A DNA stretch of 64,000 bases from Hyaloraphidium curvatum (lineage: Eukaryota > Monoblepharomycota > Hyaloraphidiomycetes > Hyaloraphidiales > Hyaloraphidiaceae). The position numbers and the translations under genes are program-made. Shown here one piece after another: positions 1-9,524 of the stretch. The stretch spans positions 434,001 through 498,000 of the forward strand of contig JAIVFI010000029.1 in the NCBI GenBank assembly GCA_025558095.1, in the 5' to 3' direction. The notes beneath the pieces were generated by a model that saw nothing but the letters and a program-made list of their open reading frames with translations, was not told the DNA's origin and searched no databases. Each line of letters starts with the position of its first letter. Position 1 is the first letter of the stretch.

Positions 1-1066
1 CAGCTCCTGCGGGCTGACGAACGGATGCTCGGCGATGACGGCTCGACGTGCGCGGTCCATAAAGGCGGCCAGGGCGCGACGCACGAGCCGCCGGCGAACG
101 CGGCCTTCCAGGCGTAGCATCGTGTTTTCCGGCGTCGGGTAGGCGAACGGGTCGAGCGCGAACAGCACAAACAGTATACCTGAAACGCAGCGCGGTGCCC
201 GAAGGTCTCAGCGGCGCCGGCAACTTCGAAGCCCCGGCATCGTCCGTGAACTCACAGAAGCATATCCCGAGGAAGACGCTCCACGCGTGAGTCCAGACCT
301 GCGGGAGGGAGAACAGCGGCGTCCACCCCAGGAAGATCCACAACGCCAGCCCGAGGGTCGCCCACACGGCCAACTCGGCCAAACTGTGGCGCAAAGCGTT
401 GACAAGTAGAGCACCGGAGCACCGTGCTGCGGAACACGTGCACTCGACGTCGCCATCCACGTGTCCGAGGGAGGTTTCGGAGTCCCGCACACAGCGCGTC
501 CAAGCCGGCAAGATGGAATACTCCGACAGCATAATCTCGTGAATGGCATTCCGCCATGGCCAGGGCCAGAAGTTCATCTTCAGAAAGATGCGCGCGGCCG
601 TGGCCGTGGTCGGTAAGATGTGTGGGAAGTTACGCGTGCCGTTCACTATCTGGCCTGCGAACCACGTCGCGGGCCACGCGAAGCAGTACAACGCCACAAG
701 CGCGTAGCCGCCAATGAGTTGGCGCGCCGCGAAAGTGCCGCCGCCGAAGGCGAGCGCGCACGCGCAGAAGGCCGCGAAGATGGCACAGGAAACGGAGCAG
801 CGCACCAAAAGCGTCGCCGTATACCACCACAGGGTCAATCGCCATTTGGCGAGCGTGCGCAGGGCCGGGTACGGCGCCAGGGCAGCCATCAGCGCGTCCT
901 CCTTGCACGGTGCGTCAACGGCTGGGTTCGATGGCCTGCCGCGGTCCCATGGGCCCGTTGGCGGCAGAGGGCGCGGGAACGCCGCAGCGAGGTCCTCGGG
1001 GCGAAAGAAGCCGGCCTTCTTGGTGGCTCCGTCGGCCACAGGGTCGGGCATCGGGACGGAATCCAT
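1..1066 (-). CDS. Multi-pass membrane protein, 3' end beyond window
   Basis: I do not recognise the family. The gene is visible only when spliced: exon 1 is 1066-256 and exon 2 is 179 to the edge. The 76-nt intron (255-180) has a GTGAGT donor and a CAG acceptor and keeps phase 1. The start is the first in-frame ATG after an upstream charged stretch (begins M-D-S-V-P-M-P-D-P). About 330 residues are visible. An N-terminal soluble part of about 55 residues is followed by at least four hydrophobic segments. The first is rich in W, C and A, the second contains YALVALYCFAWPATWFAG, and the fourth spans the splice (VFLGICF joined to CILFVLFALDPF). The tail after the last segment is basic (many Arg). 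Membrane location is inferred from hydropathy; the role is unknown. Confidence 0.6.
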   Translation of the reverse strand, partial: MDSVPMPDPVADGATKKAGFFRPEDLAAAFPRPLPPTGPWDRGRPSNPAVDAPCKEDALMAALAPYPALRTLAKWRLTLWWYTATLLVRCSVSCAIFAAFCACALAFGGGTFAARQLIGGYALVALYCFAWPATWFAGQIVNGTRNFPHILPTTATAARIFLKMNFWPWPWRNAIHEIMLSEYSILPAWTRCVRDSETSLGHVDGDVECTCSAARCSGALLVNALRHSLAELAVWATLGLALWIFLGWTPLFSLPQVWTHAWSVFLGICFCEFTDDAGASKLPAPLRPSGTALRFRYTVCAVRARPVRLPDAGKHDATPGRPRSPAARASRPGRLYGPRTSSRHRRASVRQPAGA

Positions 1067-1347
1067 TCTTGCAAGAACTGGCTGACGACGGCCAGCCGCG
1101 TGGCTCCACCTTCGAGAAATCCGGGACGATCCGCCCTTGGAGTTCCTAGCGACATTGAACGAAGACGAACAAGTCTGACAGTCAATGTGTCGTTGCATCC
1201 ATCCCAATCAACCCCACGTTTTGTCTTCGGTGTGGCGCATCCTCATGGCGAAGAGCACCATCGGCGCGCGGTGCTCGAGGTGCGTTCGATCGAGTTTCTG
1301 GAACTTCACGCTACCGTCCCCCGCGTCCCACCTCCCTCCCTCCAGCG

Positions 1348-2388
1348 ATGGACGCGTTCTCCGCCCCGAAGATCGCGCGCACGCCCTCCGCCGACATCGA
1401 ATACTTCGACGTCGCGCTCCCCGGCGCGCCGACCGCCCCCCCGCTCGTCCTCCTCCACGGCTTCCCCGACCACGCCGCGTGCTGGAAACCGCTCTGCGCG
1501 CTGCTCCCCGCCGCCGGCCTGCCCTTCCCGCGCGCCGTCGTGCCCAATCTGCGCGGCACCGGCGGGTCCGTGCTCCGCGATGGGGTGCCGCGGTCGGGGC
1601 AGCAGGCCGCGCTGGCGTCGGACCTAATCGCCCTTATGGACGCCCTGGGCATCGACAAAGCCTACCTGTGCGGGATGGACTGGGGCGGCCGTGCGGCCTG
1701 TATCGTTGCCGCCGCCCGCCCGGAAAGGGTCGCGGGGCTGCTGACCATGGGCTCGGGGTACAACCTCCAGGCCGGCATCGCCAGATCGCCCGACGTCGGC
1801 GCCAACCCAGCCGCGTTCGACGTGGGGATGGAGAAGCGCTGGTGGTACCAGTACTTCCTGCACTCGGAGCGCGGGCGCAACGCGCTGCGCCATCCGGAGA
1901 CGAGGAGAAAGTTCTGCGGGGAGCTGTGGAGTTCCTGGTCGCCGAAGTGGCGGTTCTCCGCCGCCGATCTGGACGCGGCCAACGCGGCTTGGGGAAACCC
2001 CGATTACGCGGACGTCGCCGTGCAGTCGTACCGGCACCGGCACAACAGCTGCGCGGGGGACCCGGCCTTGCAGCCGCTCGAGGACTTTCTCGCGCCGGGG
2101 CCGCCGATCAAGGTGCCGACGGTGGTGCTGCACGGGGAAGCGGACGGCGTGGACGTGTACAGCAAGGAGAGGGAGCCGCCCGCGGAGGAGGGAGGGGACA
2201 GGGGATACGGCTCGTGGTCCAAGGTGAAGCCGTCGGCCCCGGTGGGGCAAAAGTTCCCGAAGCTGCTCGAAAAGCGCGTGGTGTGGGGCGCGGGGCATTT
2301 TATCCCGCAGGAGGCGCCCCGCGCCGTGCTCGACGGGCTCAGGACGCTCGTCGCGGGGACGACAGGCGGTTCGGTAGGCAAGCTCTGA
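1348..2388 (+). CDS. Alpha/beta hydrolase, epoxide hydrolase-like
   Basis: Single-exon 346-residue protein of the alpha/beta hydrolase fold. HGFPDH at residues 37-42 is the oxyanion-hole loop. The nucleophile elbow reads G-M-D-W-G-G with Asp111 as nucleophile, as in soluble epoxide hydrolases and haloalkane dehalogenases rather than Ser hydrolases. The acid is probably Asp266 or Asp269 in HGEADGVD. The catalytic His is His317 in WGAGHFIPQE. Tyrosines in the cap region (YQYF near 167-170, SYRH near 227-230) could polarise an epoxide. The expected reaction is hydrolysis of an epoxide to a diol through an alkyl-enzyme ester; the substrate is unknown. No signal peptide is visible, so it is probably cytosolic. 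The insertion at 270-300 (Lys/Glu/Gly rich) is longer than usual. Its 3' end converges with the amidotransferase gene, 36 nt away. Confidence 0.85.
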   Translation: MDAFSAPKIARTPSADIEYFDVALPGAPTAPPLVLLHGFPDHAACWKPLCALLPAAGLPFPRAVVPNLRGTGGSVLRDGVPRSGQQAALASDLIALMDALGIDKAYLCGMDWGGRAACIVAAARPERVAGLLTMGSGYNLQAGIARSPDVGANPAAFDVGMEKRWWYQYFLHSERGRNALRHPETRRKFCGELWSSWSPKWRFSAADLDAANAAWGNPDYADVAVQSYRHRHNSCAGDPALQPLEDFLAPGPPIKVPTVVLHGEADGVDVYSKEREPPAEEGGDRGYGSWSKVKPSAPVGQKFPKLLEKRVVWGAGHFIPQEAPRAVLDGLRTLVAGTTGGSVGKL

Positions 2389-2424
2389 TCGCGGCAGGCA
2401 GCCGGCTGCATGTACAGCCTGGGC

Positions 2425-3418
2425 TCAAAGCAACCCGCCCGCGACCTGCAGCATCTTCACCCCCGTCGCCACGCTGTCCGGCGCGTCCTTCCCCACCCCC
2501 ACCAGCGACGCCTTTTCCCTCTCGTACTGCTGCCCCGGATACCGCTCCTCGGGCGCCAGCACCCGTATCAGCTCGACGATGTTTGCCACCACCGCCGTCG
2601 GAAACTCCGGGTGCCACTGCACCGTGAACGCCTCGGCCTTCCCCGCCTTGTCCCTTTTCAGCGTGCACTGGTGCGGGGTCAACGCGGTGCTCGCCAGCGT
2701 CTCGAACCCCGGCGCGGACTCGAGCACCGAGGCCCCGTGGACCTGCATCACCTTGAGCCCGTCCTCCTCGGCCTCGGCGACCACGAGCTCGTCCGAGGCG
2801 GTGCCGAAGAAGGCGCGGCCGGCGGGGGTGAGCCGCACGTGCACGAGGCCGTTCTCGAAGCCGTGCGGGTTGGGGGCGACGCGGCCGCCCAGGGCGGCGT
2901 TGATGGCCTGGTGGCCGAAGCACGAGCCGAGGACCTGAAGAAGGAAGGTATAAGAACGAAGGAGGAGGGCAGGAACGAATGGCGGAGCCGACCTTGACGG
3001 TCTTCCCCCCCTCGGCGTTACGCCGGAACACATCCCGGATCCAATCCAGCAGCTCCGCGATCCACCGCTTCTCGTTTGCCTCCCACACGTCCGACACGCT
3101 GCCCGTCAGCAGCACCGCGTCGAACCCGTCCGCCAGCCCCGCGGCGGGGGGCAAGGTGCCCTCGTACGCGGGGAAGTTCTCCAGCTCCACGCGGGAAAAC
3201 GGCAGCTCCGGTGCGGACGCGAGCGCCGCGTCGAAGAGGCGGGAGAACATCTGCCCGGATGGGCGTCAGCGGGAGTGGGAAGCGGTGGCGGGGAGGAGGG
3301 AACGAACCGCGTCGTACTGCCCGTAACCGGCGCCATCCTTCTCCGAGACCGTATCGTTGGCGATGACGGCGATGCGGAGGACGCGTTTCTCCGGGCCGGA
3401 AGGTTCGCCCGCGGGCAT
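2425..3418 (-). CDS. Class I glutamine amidotransferase-like protein
   Basis: Three exons were rebuilt: 3418-3308, 3250-2993 and 2934-2425, giving 292 residues. Introns are 57 nt (3307-3251, donor GTTCGT) and 58 nt (2992-2935, donor GTCGGC); both are phase 0. The N-terminal strand RIAVIANDTVS opens the flavodoxin-like GATase1 fold. The nucleophile is in VLGSCFGHQ (Cys128), created exactly at the second splice junction. The His-Glu part of the triad is in QWHPEF. This resembles the stand-alone fungal/bacterial GATase1 group (yeast YLR126C type, gamma-glutamyl peptidase-like) and carries no synthetase domain. The substrate cannot be told. It is divergent from the YjbR-like gene, with 75 nt between the start codons. 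Confidence 0.85.
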
Positions 3419-3493
3419 CGCGGCGTGGGGGATTTGGCGCGGATCCGCGGATCCGCCCGTTCGCACGCGCATCGCCGATCGCGCGCAAGAGAG
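3419..3493. promoter_or_regulatory. Bidirectional promoter between amidotransferase and YjbR-like genes
   Basis: Only 75 nt separate the two divergent ATGs (3418 minus, 3494 plus), so both genes must share regulatory DNA or have overlapping leaders. A palindromic GGATCCGCGGATCC-like stretch lies near 3440-3453. No TATA box is seen. Confidence 0.4.
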
Positions 3494-3886
3494 ATGGACC
3501 TCGACGCCGCGCGTGCCGCCGCCTTGGCGCTTCCCGGCACCGTCGAACAGCCGCATCATCATTTGACCTCGTTCCGGGTCCGCGGCAAGATCTTCTCCAC
3601 GGCGGACCCCGGCGGCGCTTTCCTCCGCGTGTTCCTGGAGCCCGCCCGCGCGGCCGAAGCAGCGCAGCAGCCGGGCTGCAGCGAAGTCCTGTGGGGCGGC
3701 AAGCTCCAGGGCGTCGAGATGGCGCTGCCGATCGACGCGGGGACCGCCGAGGGGCTGCTGCGGGAGGCGTGGGAGCGCAGGGCGGGGACGAGGTTGCGGA
3801 GGGAGCTGGAACCGGGGCCGGCGAGGGCGAGGAGGGCACAGGCGACGGGGACGAGGACGTCGAGGACGCGGAGGACGGAGGAATAG
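3494..3886 (+). CDS. YjbR/MmcQ-like DNA-binding-fold protein (DUF419)
   Basis: 130-residue protein starting MDLDAARAAALALPGTVE. It has the family pattern: an N-terminal helix with LPG, then the strand-rich FRVRGKIFSTADP (G-K-I-F is typical), a vsl-like strand FLRVFLEP, and a C-terminal helix ending in AWERRAG. Length matches the roughly 110-130 residues usual for the family. Bacterial members are called CyaY-like or double-wing DNA-binding fold proteins; their function is unsettled. The Arg/Glu-rich C-terminus after residue 105 looks low-complexity. The start at 3494 was chosen because homologous sequence begins there; the frame is open further upstream into the neighbour's promoter. Confidence 0.7.
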   Translation: MDLDAARAAALALPGTVEQPHHHLTSFRVRGKIFSTADPGGAFLRVFLEPARAAEAAQQPGCSEVLWGGKLQGVEMALPIDAGTAEGLLREAWERRAGTRLRRELEPGPARARRAQATGTRTSRTRRTEE

Positions 3887-4124
3887 TCCGAACAACCGAG
3901 GGACAGGTCGGGGGACGGGGGAGCTGTCTCCCGGGCCCCGATCCGGAACGAATGCCGGCCGATAGCGGTCGACGGGTGTCCATTGTTGTAGATTCGCACT
4001 TGAGTCGCATTCATTCAGCTTCGGATGCGAGGGCCGCGCGGCATGGTGCGATCGGTGATCGCGTTTTGTCCCCCAGCGGAGACGGCCCGCGGCGGTGGTT
4101 CCTGTAACTCCCGCACCCGCAACG

Positions 4125-5436
4125 ATGGAGGCCCGCCTCGACGCGCTGCTGAAAGGCGCGGTTGACAGCGGCGACCTGGTCAACATCTATGCCGGGGTGA
4201 CCAAGGGCGGCAAGCCTGTCTACAGCAAGGTGTTCGGCACCGTCCGCCCGGGCGGCGACCCCGCGACCAAGGACCACGGCATCCGCATAATGTCGCAGAC
4301 CAAAGCCGTGACGAGTCTCGCCATTTTGCAACTAATTGAGCGCGGGAAACTCTCGCCCGACGCCAAGCTCTCCGAGCTGCTGCCCGAGCTGGCGGACCTC
4401 GTGCTGGTCAAGGGCTTCGGCGCCGACGGCGAGCCCGAGACAGTGCCGGCGCCGAGGCAGCCCACGGTCTTGGAGCTGGCTTCGCACTCGTCGGGGTTCG
4501 GCTACGATTGGTGGGACGAGAGCATGGCAAAATTCTACAAGGCCAAGGGGCTGCCGACCATCTTCACGCACCTGCGCGAGTGCGTCGTCAAGTCGCCCAT
4601 CGTCTTCGAGCCGGGGAGCGACTGGCTGTATGGACATAATATCGATATGCTCGGTTTCATTGTGGTTGGTGTCCGCGTTGCCATTCTAGATTGGCGCCGC
4701 TGATCGGGATCACATCAGGAAAAGATCTCGGGCCAGACGCTCGGCGAGTACCTCAAAGAGAACGTCTTTGAGCCTCTCGGCATGAAGGACACCTACTTTG
4801 GCGCTCCCGACCCCGACTCCCCGAAGGTGGGTCGCACTGATCGAAGCTCCGAACGGCGCCTCACCTTGCGGGCACGCAGCACCTCCCCGTCCACCTCCGC
4901 ACCCCCGACGACTCGGCCATCACCGAGCTCCCCCTCCCCTGGCCCGGCGGCGGCGACTTCGAGCCCGGCGGGCACGGCCTGACCTCCACCGTGGACGACT
5001 ACCTCAAGTTCGCCTCGGACCTCGCCTCCCCCTCGCCCAAGCTCGTGTCCAAGGCGACGCTGGACAAATACGCCTTTGCCAACGTGCTGAAGGACGGCGT
5101 GCGGGCCAAGGTGCTTCCCAAGGCGTACCCGTACAGCAACGACAACGCCTTCATCCCCGGAAAGGACGTGGGGCACTCGATGGTCGGCGCGGTGAACCTG
5201 GACCACGTCGAGGGACACAGGCCCGCGGGGTCGCTCGCATGGGTGGGTCCTTCTCGTGCAGCATGCTGACGCACGCTGATCTGCGACCTCGAAAGGCCGG
5301 CCTGCTGAACAGCTACTTCTGGGTCGATCGGGAGAACGGGATCGCGGCCATGATCGCCACGCAGCTGCTCCCGTTCACGGACAACAGGACCATGGACCTC
5401 TGGGGCAAGTTCGAGAAGGCCGTGTACGCAAAGTGA
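4125..5436 (+). CDS. Beta-lactamase-fold serine hydrolase (class C / PBP4-like esterase family)
   Basis: Four exons: 4125-4664, 4719-4826, 4880-5242, 5296-5436. All three introns are 53-54 nt, phase 0, with donors GTTGGT, GTGGGT and GTGGGT. The product is 383 residues. The nucleophile motif S-x-x-K is SQTK (Ser57, Lys60) in RIMSQTKAV. The second motif is Y-G-H in DWLYGHNID, at the place of the Y-x-N/Y-S-x box. The C-terminal strand AWAGLLNSYFWVD matches the G-x-x-x-T-x-F-W-V-D region of beta-lactamase-related esterases and LovD-like transferases. No signal peptide is seen, so it is probably an intracellular esterase, transesterase or D-amino-peptidase rather than an antibiotic-degrading enzyme. 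The start is the ATG at 4125; earlier in-frame codons are not ATG. Confidence 0.85.
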
Positions 5437-5549
5437 TCCCGGGCAGCGCTCTCGAATGTAAATCGTGCTACACTTATCGTCCCGCACTCCCATCCTTTCT
5501 CTCCAAAACCCTGGCAACAAACGACACCAAGATCCCGTGCATCCTGACG

Positions 5550-6201
5550 CTAGTATCGCGGAAGCCCGTCCATCATGCGGTAGGTTGCCACGTTGGAATC
5601 GAACTCTTCGGGGTCGAAGCTGTTCTTCCCGGCCGAAAACTGAAGCCAGTTCAGCGCGGCCTTGTGATCCCGATGGGCCGGGTCCGTGACCTTCATGACG
5701 AACTCGCGGAAGTTCCACGGCCCCCCACAATCTTCGGGAGGGCAGGCACGTGCGCCTCCGATGCACCCGGGGGTACCGCTTCCCGCGCACACGGGGGAAG
5801 TACCCCTCGAAGATGATGCGGTGCTCCCAGCCATCGCCAAAATCGTACTCGTATTTGAACGAAACTTCGCCGCTCGGTTCATCCGTGTCGTCGGAGCCCG
5901 AAGATCCCGGCTCCGCGTCCGATGAGAGCTCGCTGATGAGTTGGGAAACCCTCGTCCGCCTGGAGCTGACCAATCCGCGCTCCTTGGCATCATACTTGTC
6001 CTCGGCGAGCTGGTTGATGATCCCGTAGGTCGTCCCGGACGCCGTGAACTGGTGCAGGTGGCTGTCCTTCCACCCCATCGCGCACTGGATGTGGCCGTGG
6101 AGCTTGTCCAGCGAGCAGTCCTCGAGCTGGATGCGCCGCCAGATGGGCGGGTTCGTGTCCTCGAGCACGATGCGGAGCTGGATCACCTGCTTCGCGGCCA
6201 T
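5550..6201 (-). pseudogene. Plasmid pRiA4b ORF-3-like protein with a 1-nt frame break
   Basis: The N-terminal part starts at ATG 6201 (MAAKQVIQLRIVLED, then NPPIWRR and the acidic/Ser-rich linker), followed by YEYDFGDGWEHRI, the hallmark of the pRiA4b ORF-3-like family (PF07929). After EGYFPRVRGKRYP the frame is lost, and the family's conserved ACPPEDCGGPWNF and the closing DPEEFD continue in the next frame to a stop at 5550. The break lies in the run CCCCCGGG near 5763-5773, where one base too many accounts for it. With that base removed the product would be about 216 residues. It may be a real pseudogene or a homopolymer sequencing error. Members occur in bacteria, plasmids and some fungi; the function is unknown. 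The start overlaps the open frame of the MYND gene. Confidence 0.65.
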
Positions 6202-7835
6202 TTCGGGCTGCGAAAGGGGAGGGGGACGGCGGTCGCGCGGGGACGCGGCACGCCGCGCGGGGGTTCTGAGGCCCAGCGGTACCGGCCGATGAATGAATGG
6301 TGAGCATGAAAAACGTATCGCAAGCTTCTGGGGCTCTTACGTGTTGGGCGGAGCGCGGAATCGCGAGTTCGGGTCTGTTTCTTTGGACTGCGGGTCGCCG
6401 CGCTCCCCCGCTCCCCTTCGGGGTGAACGAATGGATCCCTCTTCGAGCAAAGAAGCTGAGCGTTTATATCGGCAAGCAAAGATGCAGAGCATTTCTGATC
6501 GCTCGAGAATTTGAGAGTACATACCAGCTCAATCGACTCAATCAGCAGCGACGGCGAGATCCCCACGATGATGCTAACCCGAATCCTTCGACGAGCTGGC
6601 AACAGCGGAGGAGCGGCCTTGTGCTCGGGCCACGCCTCCGCCTGGCACGTTTTGGAGCAGTACCAGGCTACTCGGCATCGTGTGCACCGCTTCATGACTT
6701 CGCCGTCCTTGGCCGTGGCGCCGCAGCGGTCGCAGAGCCTATGGTCGCCGTCAGACCCGAGTTTTTGTCGCCCCCGCAAGTGAGCCTTCCAACGGGCCTC
6801 GTCCATGCCGACCTCTTGCAGGAACTCTCCCTTGACCTCGTCCTTCAGCAACAGGCCGTAGAGCATGTTGATGGGCAAATTGAACAGTTCCGCGGCCAGA
6901 TCGCCGAAACCGGCACCTTCTTTCGTTCGTTCCGCCATTACTTCGAGCAGCGAAATCGAATTGTGGCCAGCAGCCAAGATTTTCCTGCCAAAGCACGACC
7001 CCCTGAGCTCCGGCCGCGCCTCTTCCAATCGGCCCAACCACGCCGCGCGGGCGGCTCTCTCCTCTGCAACGTCCGCAAGGAAGCCAAGAGGACCGCTGAG
7101 GTACCGAAGCAGCACGTCCTCTGGGGACAAACCGACCCGGAGCCTGAACTCGACCAGCCGCACCGAATCCAGACAGAATGAGGACGTCCCATCCGCAAAC
7201 TCGGTGTCGTGGGCAAGCCGCCGACGCACCGCCCGCGCGCGCGTCATCATGCCGAGGGCAGTGAAGCCCCAGTGCGCCGCTTCCGTCACGAAGCTGAGGA
7301 TATAGTCTGCGAAAAAGTCGTTATGTCGGGCGTCCCCCGTCCTCGGAAAGAAAAGAAGGGCCTTGTCCACGACGGAATGCGACTGGTCGTCCGACAGGGC
7401 CAGAAGAACTGCCCGTTCCCGGTCGGGCAACTGCAGTGACGCCAGGAATGCCGGATTCAGCGGCGCCAAGCAGATGCGGCGCAGGGCTGGAAAACAGGCG
7501 ACGAACATCTCGTTCCACAGTGCGATCGCGCTTTGGGTGTAGCGGCTGCCAAGCCGCGACGGATCCCATTGCGCCAGGGCCGGGAAACGTTTGAACACCG
7601 CGGTTCGGTTGCCCGGCGGGTTGGGCGCCGCGACCGCGACCGCCACAAGGGCCTGGGTGGCGCCAACAAAGGGCGCGAGCCGGTCCTTGTGGAGCTCCTT
7701 CGCGGCGTCGAGCCCGGCGGAGCCGCCGCAGCACGCCGCGAGGAAGGCCGCGCTCGCGTCGTCTAGCGCGGACACCGCGGCGCCAAACTCGCGCTTGAGC
7801 TCCGCAGCCACATCGGCAGGGATATCTTCGCTCAT
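6183..7835 (-). CDS. MYND-type zinc finger protein
   Basis: The open frame starts at ATG 7835. About 380 residues of helical sequence of unknown family precede a MYND finger: CDRCGATAKDGEV then C-T-R-C, WYCSKTCQ and WPEHK. The spacing fits C-x2-C, C-x2-C, Y-C-x3-C, H, but the final Cys expected after the His is missing (HKAAPP). MYND fingers bind Pro-rich peptides in chromatin and ubiquitin factors, or occur alone in fungal proteins like this. The 3' end is uncertain. A GTATGT donor at 6524 and a CTCAG acceptor ending at 6456 define a plausible 69-nt phase-0 intron. The reading frame then continues to 6183, overlapping the start of the next gene by 19 nt. The last 80 residues look non-conserved and may be untranslated. 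Confidence 0.7.
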   Translation of the reverse strand: MSEDIPADVAAELKREFGAAVSALDDASAAFLAACCGGSAGLDAAKELHKDRLAPFVGATQALVAVAVAAPNPPGNRTAVFKRFPALAQWDPSRLGSRYTQSAIALWNEMFVACFPALRRICLAPLNPAFLASLQLPDRERAVLLALSDDQSHSVVDKALLFFPRTGDARHNDFFADYILSFVTEAAHWGFTALGMMTRARAVRRRLAHDTEFADGTSSFCLDSVRLVEFRLRVGLSPEDVLLRYLSGPLGFLADVAEERAARAAWLGRLEEARPELRGSCFGRKILAAGHNSISLLEVMAERTKEGAGFGDLAAELFNLPINMLYGLLLKDEVKGEFLQEVGMDEARWKAHLRGRQKLGSDGDHRLCDRCGATAKDGEVMKRCTRCRVAWYCSKTCQAEAWPEHKAAPPLLPARRRIRVSIIVGISPSLLIESIELVCTLKFSSDQKCSASLLADINAQLLCSKRDPFVHPEGERGSAATRSPKKQTRTRDSALRPTRKSPRSLRYVFHAHHSFIGRYRWASEPPRGVPRPRATAVPLPFRSPKWPRSR

Positions 7836-8004
7836 TCTCCGGTCGGGCTAGAACACGGCGGCCAATCCGGAGGCAGGGGCCTCGCCTGATTGTTGAGTTG
7901 TGTACCGTCCAGCGCCGTCGTTCAGGGACTGGGTGTAGGGAAGCAGAAGACAAAGTCCTAAATGGATGTAGCTTCAATCGATTCTTATGGGACTCTACAT
8001 GCTC

Positions 8005-8625
8005 TTATTTGCCGTTCGTCACCAGGAGCCCGTTGCCGGCACCGTTCCCGGCGCCCTTGACGCCGTGCACCTGGGTACCCCTGCGCACGACCAGCGTCTC
8101 GAGCAGCCACGAAAATACCGTCCCCCACTTGGTCCTCGCGGCATGCAGCGCGTCCCGTGCGCCCTCGGGCAGCATCGCCGCGACCGTGTCCGCCAGCGCC
8201 CACTGATCCTCGTGCCTCACGACCAGGAACTCCTCCCCGCCCTTGCCGTTGGCGCAGGGGGCGAACTGGTACACCGTCCAGGCCCGGATCGGGATCTCAG
8301 GCAGCAGCCGGTGCGGCCGGTAGTACTGCGTCGAGTCCACGGCAGCGAACCGCGAGTCCTGAAAGATGTCCTCGGGCAAGTACGAAGGCCAGCGGTACCC
8401 CGGCAGCTCCGCGGCGCCGTGCACCTCCAGCCGGACGTCGGCAAAGGCCCCCTCAAAGGCGTTGAACTGCGAGGCGACCTCGTCCCGCGACGAGACGGCA
8501 ACGAGGGGATCGGCGAACCGCGCGGCGGCGTGGTACCGCGACAGGGCCTTTGCCTGCGCATCGGAGTCGCGAGTGTACATGAGACGGTGGAGGCGGAGCG
8601 CCTCGGCGGCGGCGTCGAATGGCAT
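8005..8625 (-). CDS. NTF2/SnoaL-like protein, paralogue of the 8952 gene
   Basis: 206 residues, starting MPFDAAAEALRLHRLMYTR. It aligns by eye along its whole length with the divergent neighbour. Shared blocks are EALR-H-LMYT, YH-ARFADPLV, the QF-AFE-F motif, AAVDSTQYYRP, and W-YQF followed by a V-RHED-WA strand. The F-x-DPL block and helix-then-sheet order are typical of the NTF2-like/SnoaL superfamily (cone-shaped alpha+beta fold that binds small lipophilic ligands). No family-specific catalytic residue could be assigned. The ATG at 8625 matches the start of its paralogue; upstream in-frame sequence is low complexity. The C-terminus has a Gly/Asn-rich tail absent in the partner. Confidence 0.7.
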   Translation of the reverse strand: MPFDAAAEALRLHRLMYTRDSDAQAKALSRYHAAARFADPLVAVSSRDEVASQFNAFEGAFADVRLEVHGAAELPGYRWPSYLPEDIFQDSRFAAVDSTQYYRPHRLLPEIPIRAWTVYQFAPCANGKGGEEFLVVRHEDQWALADTVAAMLPEGARDALHAARTKWGTVFSWLLETLVVRRGTQVHGVKGAGNGAGNGLLVTNGK

Positions 8626-8951
8626 GGTGGTTTCGGGGGGAATCGCGGCCGCCGGGTGGAGATTCCGCGGGGTATTTGTGCGGGCGGCGGAGCCGCGGCT
8701 CGCGGCCGGCAGAACCGCGGCCCGACTTGCCGCGTCCCGAATCACGTGCTTGACGGAATTGAACGATTGCGTTGGCACAGTTAGCACGCCAAAGATGTCA
8801 GCAGCATGCCAAGTGACTTGACGAGCAAGCCGAGCAAGCGGCGCTTCTGCCATTGCCGCTTCTCGAGGAGGTTGGATCGCTTGACCGAGGCTTTCGATCG
8901 GAGCGCCAGGTCAGCGTCCAACAACCTCTTCCCAACACCACGAAACCCAAA
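8626..8951. promoter_or_regulatory. Bidirectional promoter of the NTF2-like pair
   Basis: 326 nt separate the start codons of the two divergent paralogues, so they probably share upstream control and arose by inverted duplication. No clear TATA box or operator-like palindrome was found. Confidence 0.4.
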
Positions 8952-9524
8952 ATGGCCTTCGACCCCACCGCCGAGGCCCTTCGAATCCACTCGCTCATGT
9001 ACACGCTGCCCCGCGCCACCCAGGCCGAGGGCCTGCGCTCCTACCACCCCTCGGCGCGCTTTGCCGACCCTCTCGTCGGCGTCGAGGGCAAGCGAGCCGT
9101 CGCAATTCAGTTTGGCGCCTTTGAAAGTGTCTTTGCCTCGGTCCGATACGAGTTGCACGGCGCGGGGGAGTTGCACCGTCACGCGTGGCCGGTTTACGTC
9201 CCTCCCGATGCCTTTTCGGCAAACAGCAAGGTCGCCGCCGTGGACTCGACTCAATACTACCGCCCGCTGTTCCACTGGATGCCCGAGATCGCGGTGCGGG
9301 TGTGGACGATCTACCAGTTCACCCCGGTGGCCGGAGAAGGGTGGCTCGTCACCAGGCACGAGGACTCGTGGGCAATCGACTCGGCGGGGGCGATGGTGCC
9401 GGCCGGGCTGAGGGTTGCGGTCAACTGGGTCCGCGATGCTTGGAGCAGGGCCTTCACGTGGGGTTTGGAGGTGTTCTTGGTCAGGGGGAGGGCGGGGGAG
9501 CGGACGAAGATCGCGAAAGAGTGA
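8952..9524 (+). CDS. NTF2/SnoaL-like protein, paralogue of the 8625 gene
   Basis: 190 residues, starting MAFDPTAEALRIHSLMYT. Same fold and blocks as the minus-strand neighbour: YHPSARFADPLV, IQFGAFESVF, AAVDSTQYYRP, TIYQFTPV and LVTRHEDSWAID. It ends in a basic tail (GERTKIAKE). The first in-frame ATG is 8952. The frame is open upstream, but only with non-ATG codons and unconserved sequence. By-eye identity with the paralogue is high in the DP-L and QYYRP blocks, supporting an inverted duplication. Ligand and role are unknown. Confidence 0.7.
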   Translation: MAFDPTAEALRIHSLMYTLPRATQAEGLRSYHPSARFADPLVGVEGKRAVAIQFGAFESVFASVRYELHGAGELHRHAWPVYVPPDAFSANSKVAAVDSTQYYRPLFHWMPEIAVRVWTIYQFTPVAGEGWLVTRHEDSWAIDSAGAMVPAGLRVAVNWVRDAWSRAFTWGLEVFLVRGRAGERTKIAKE

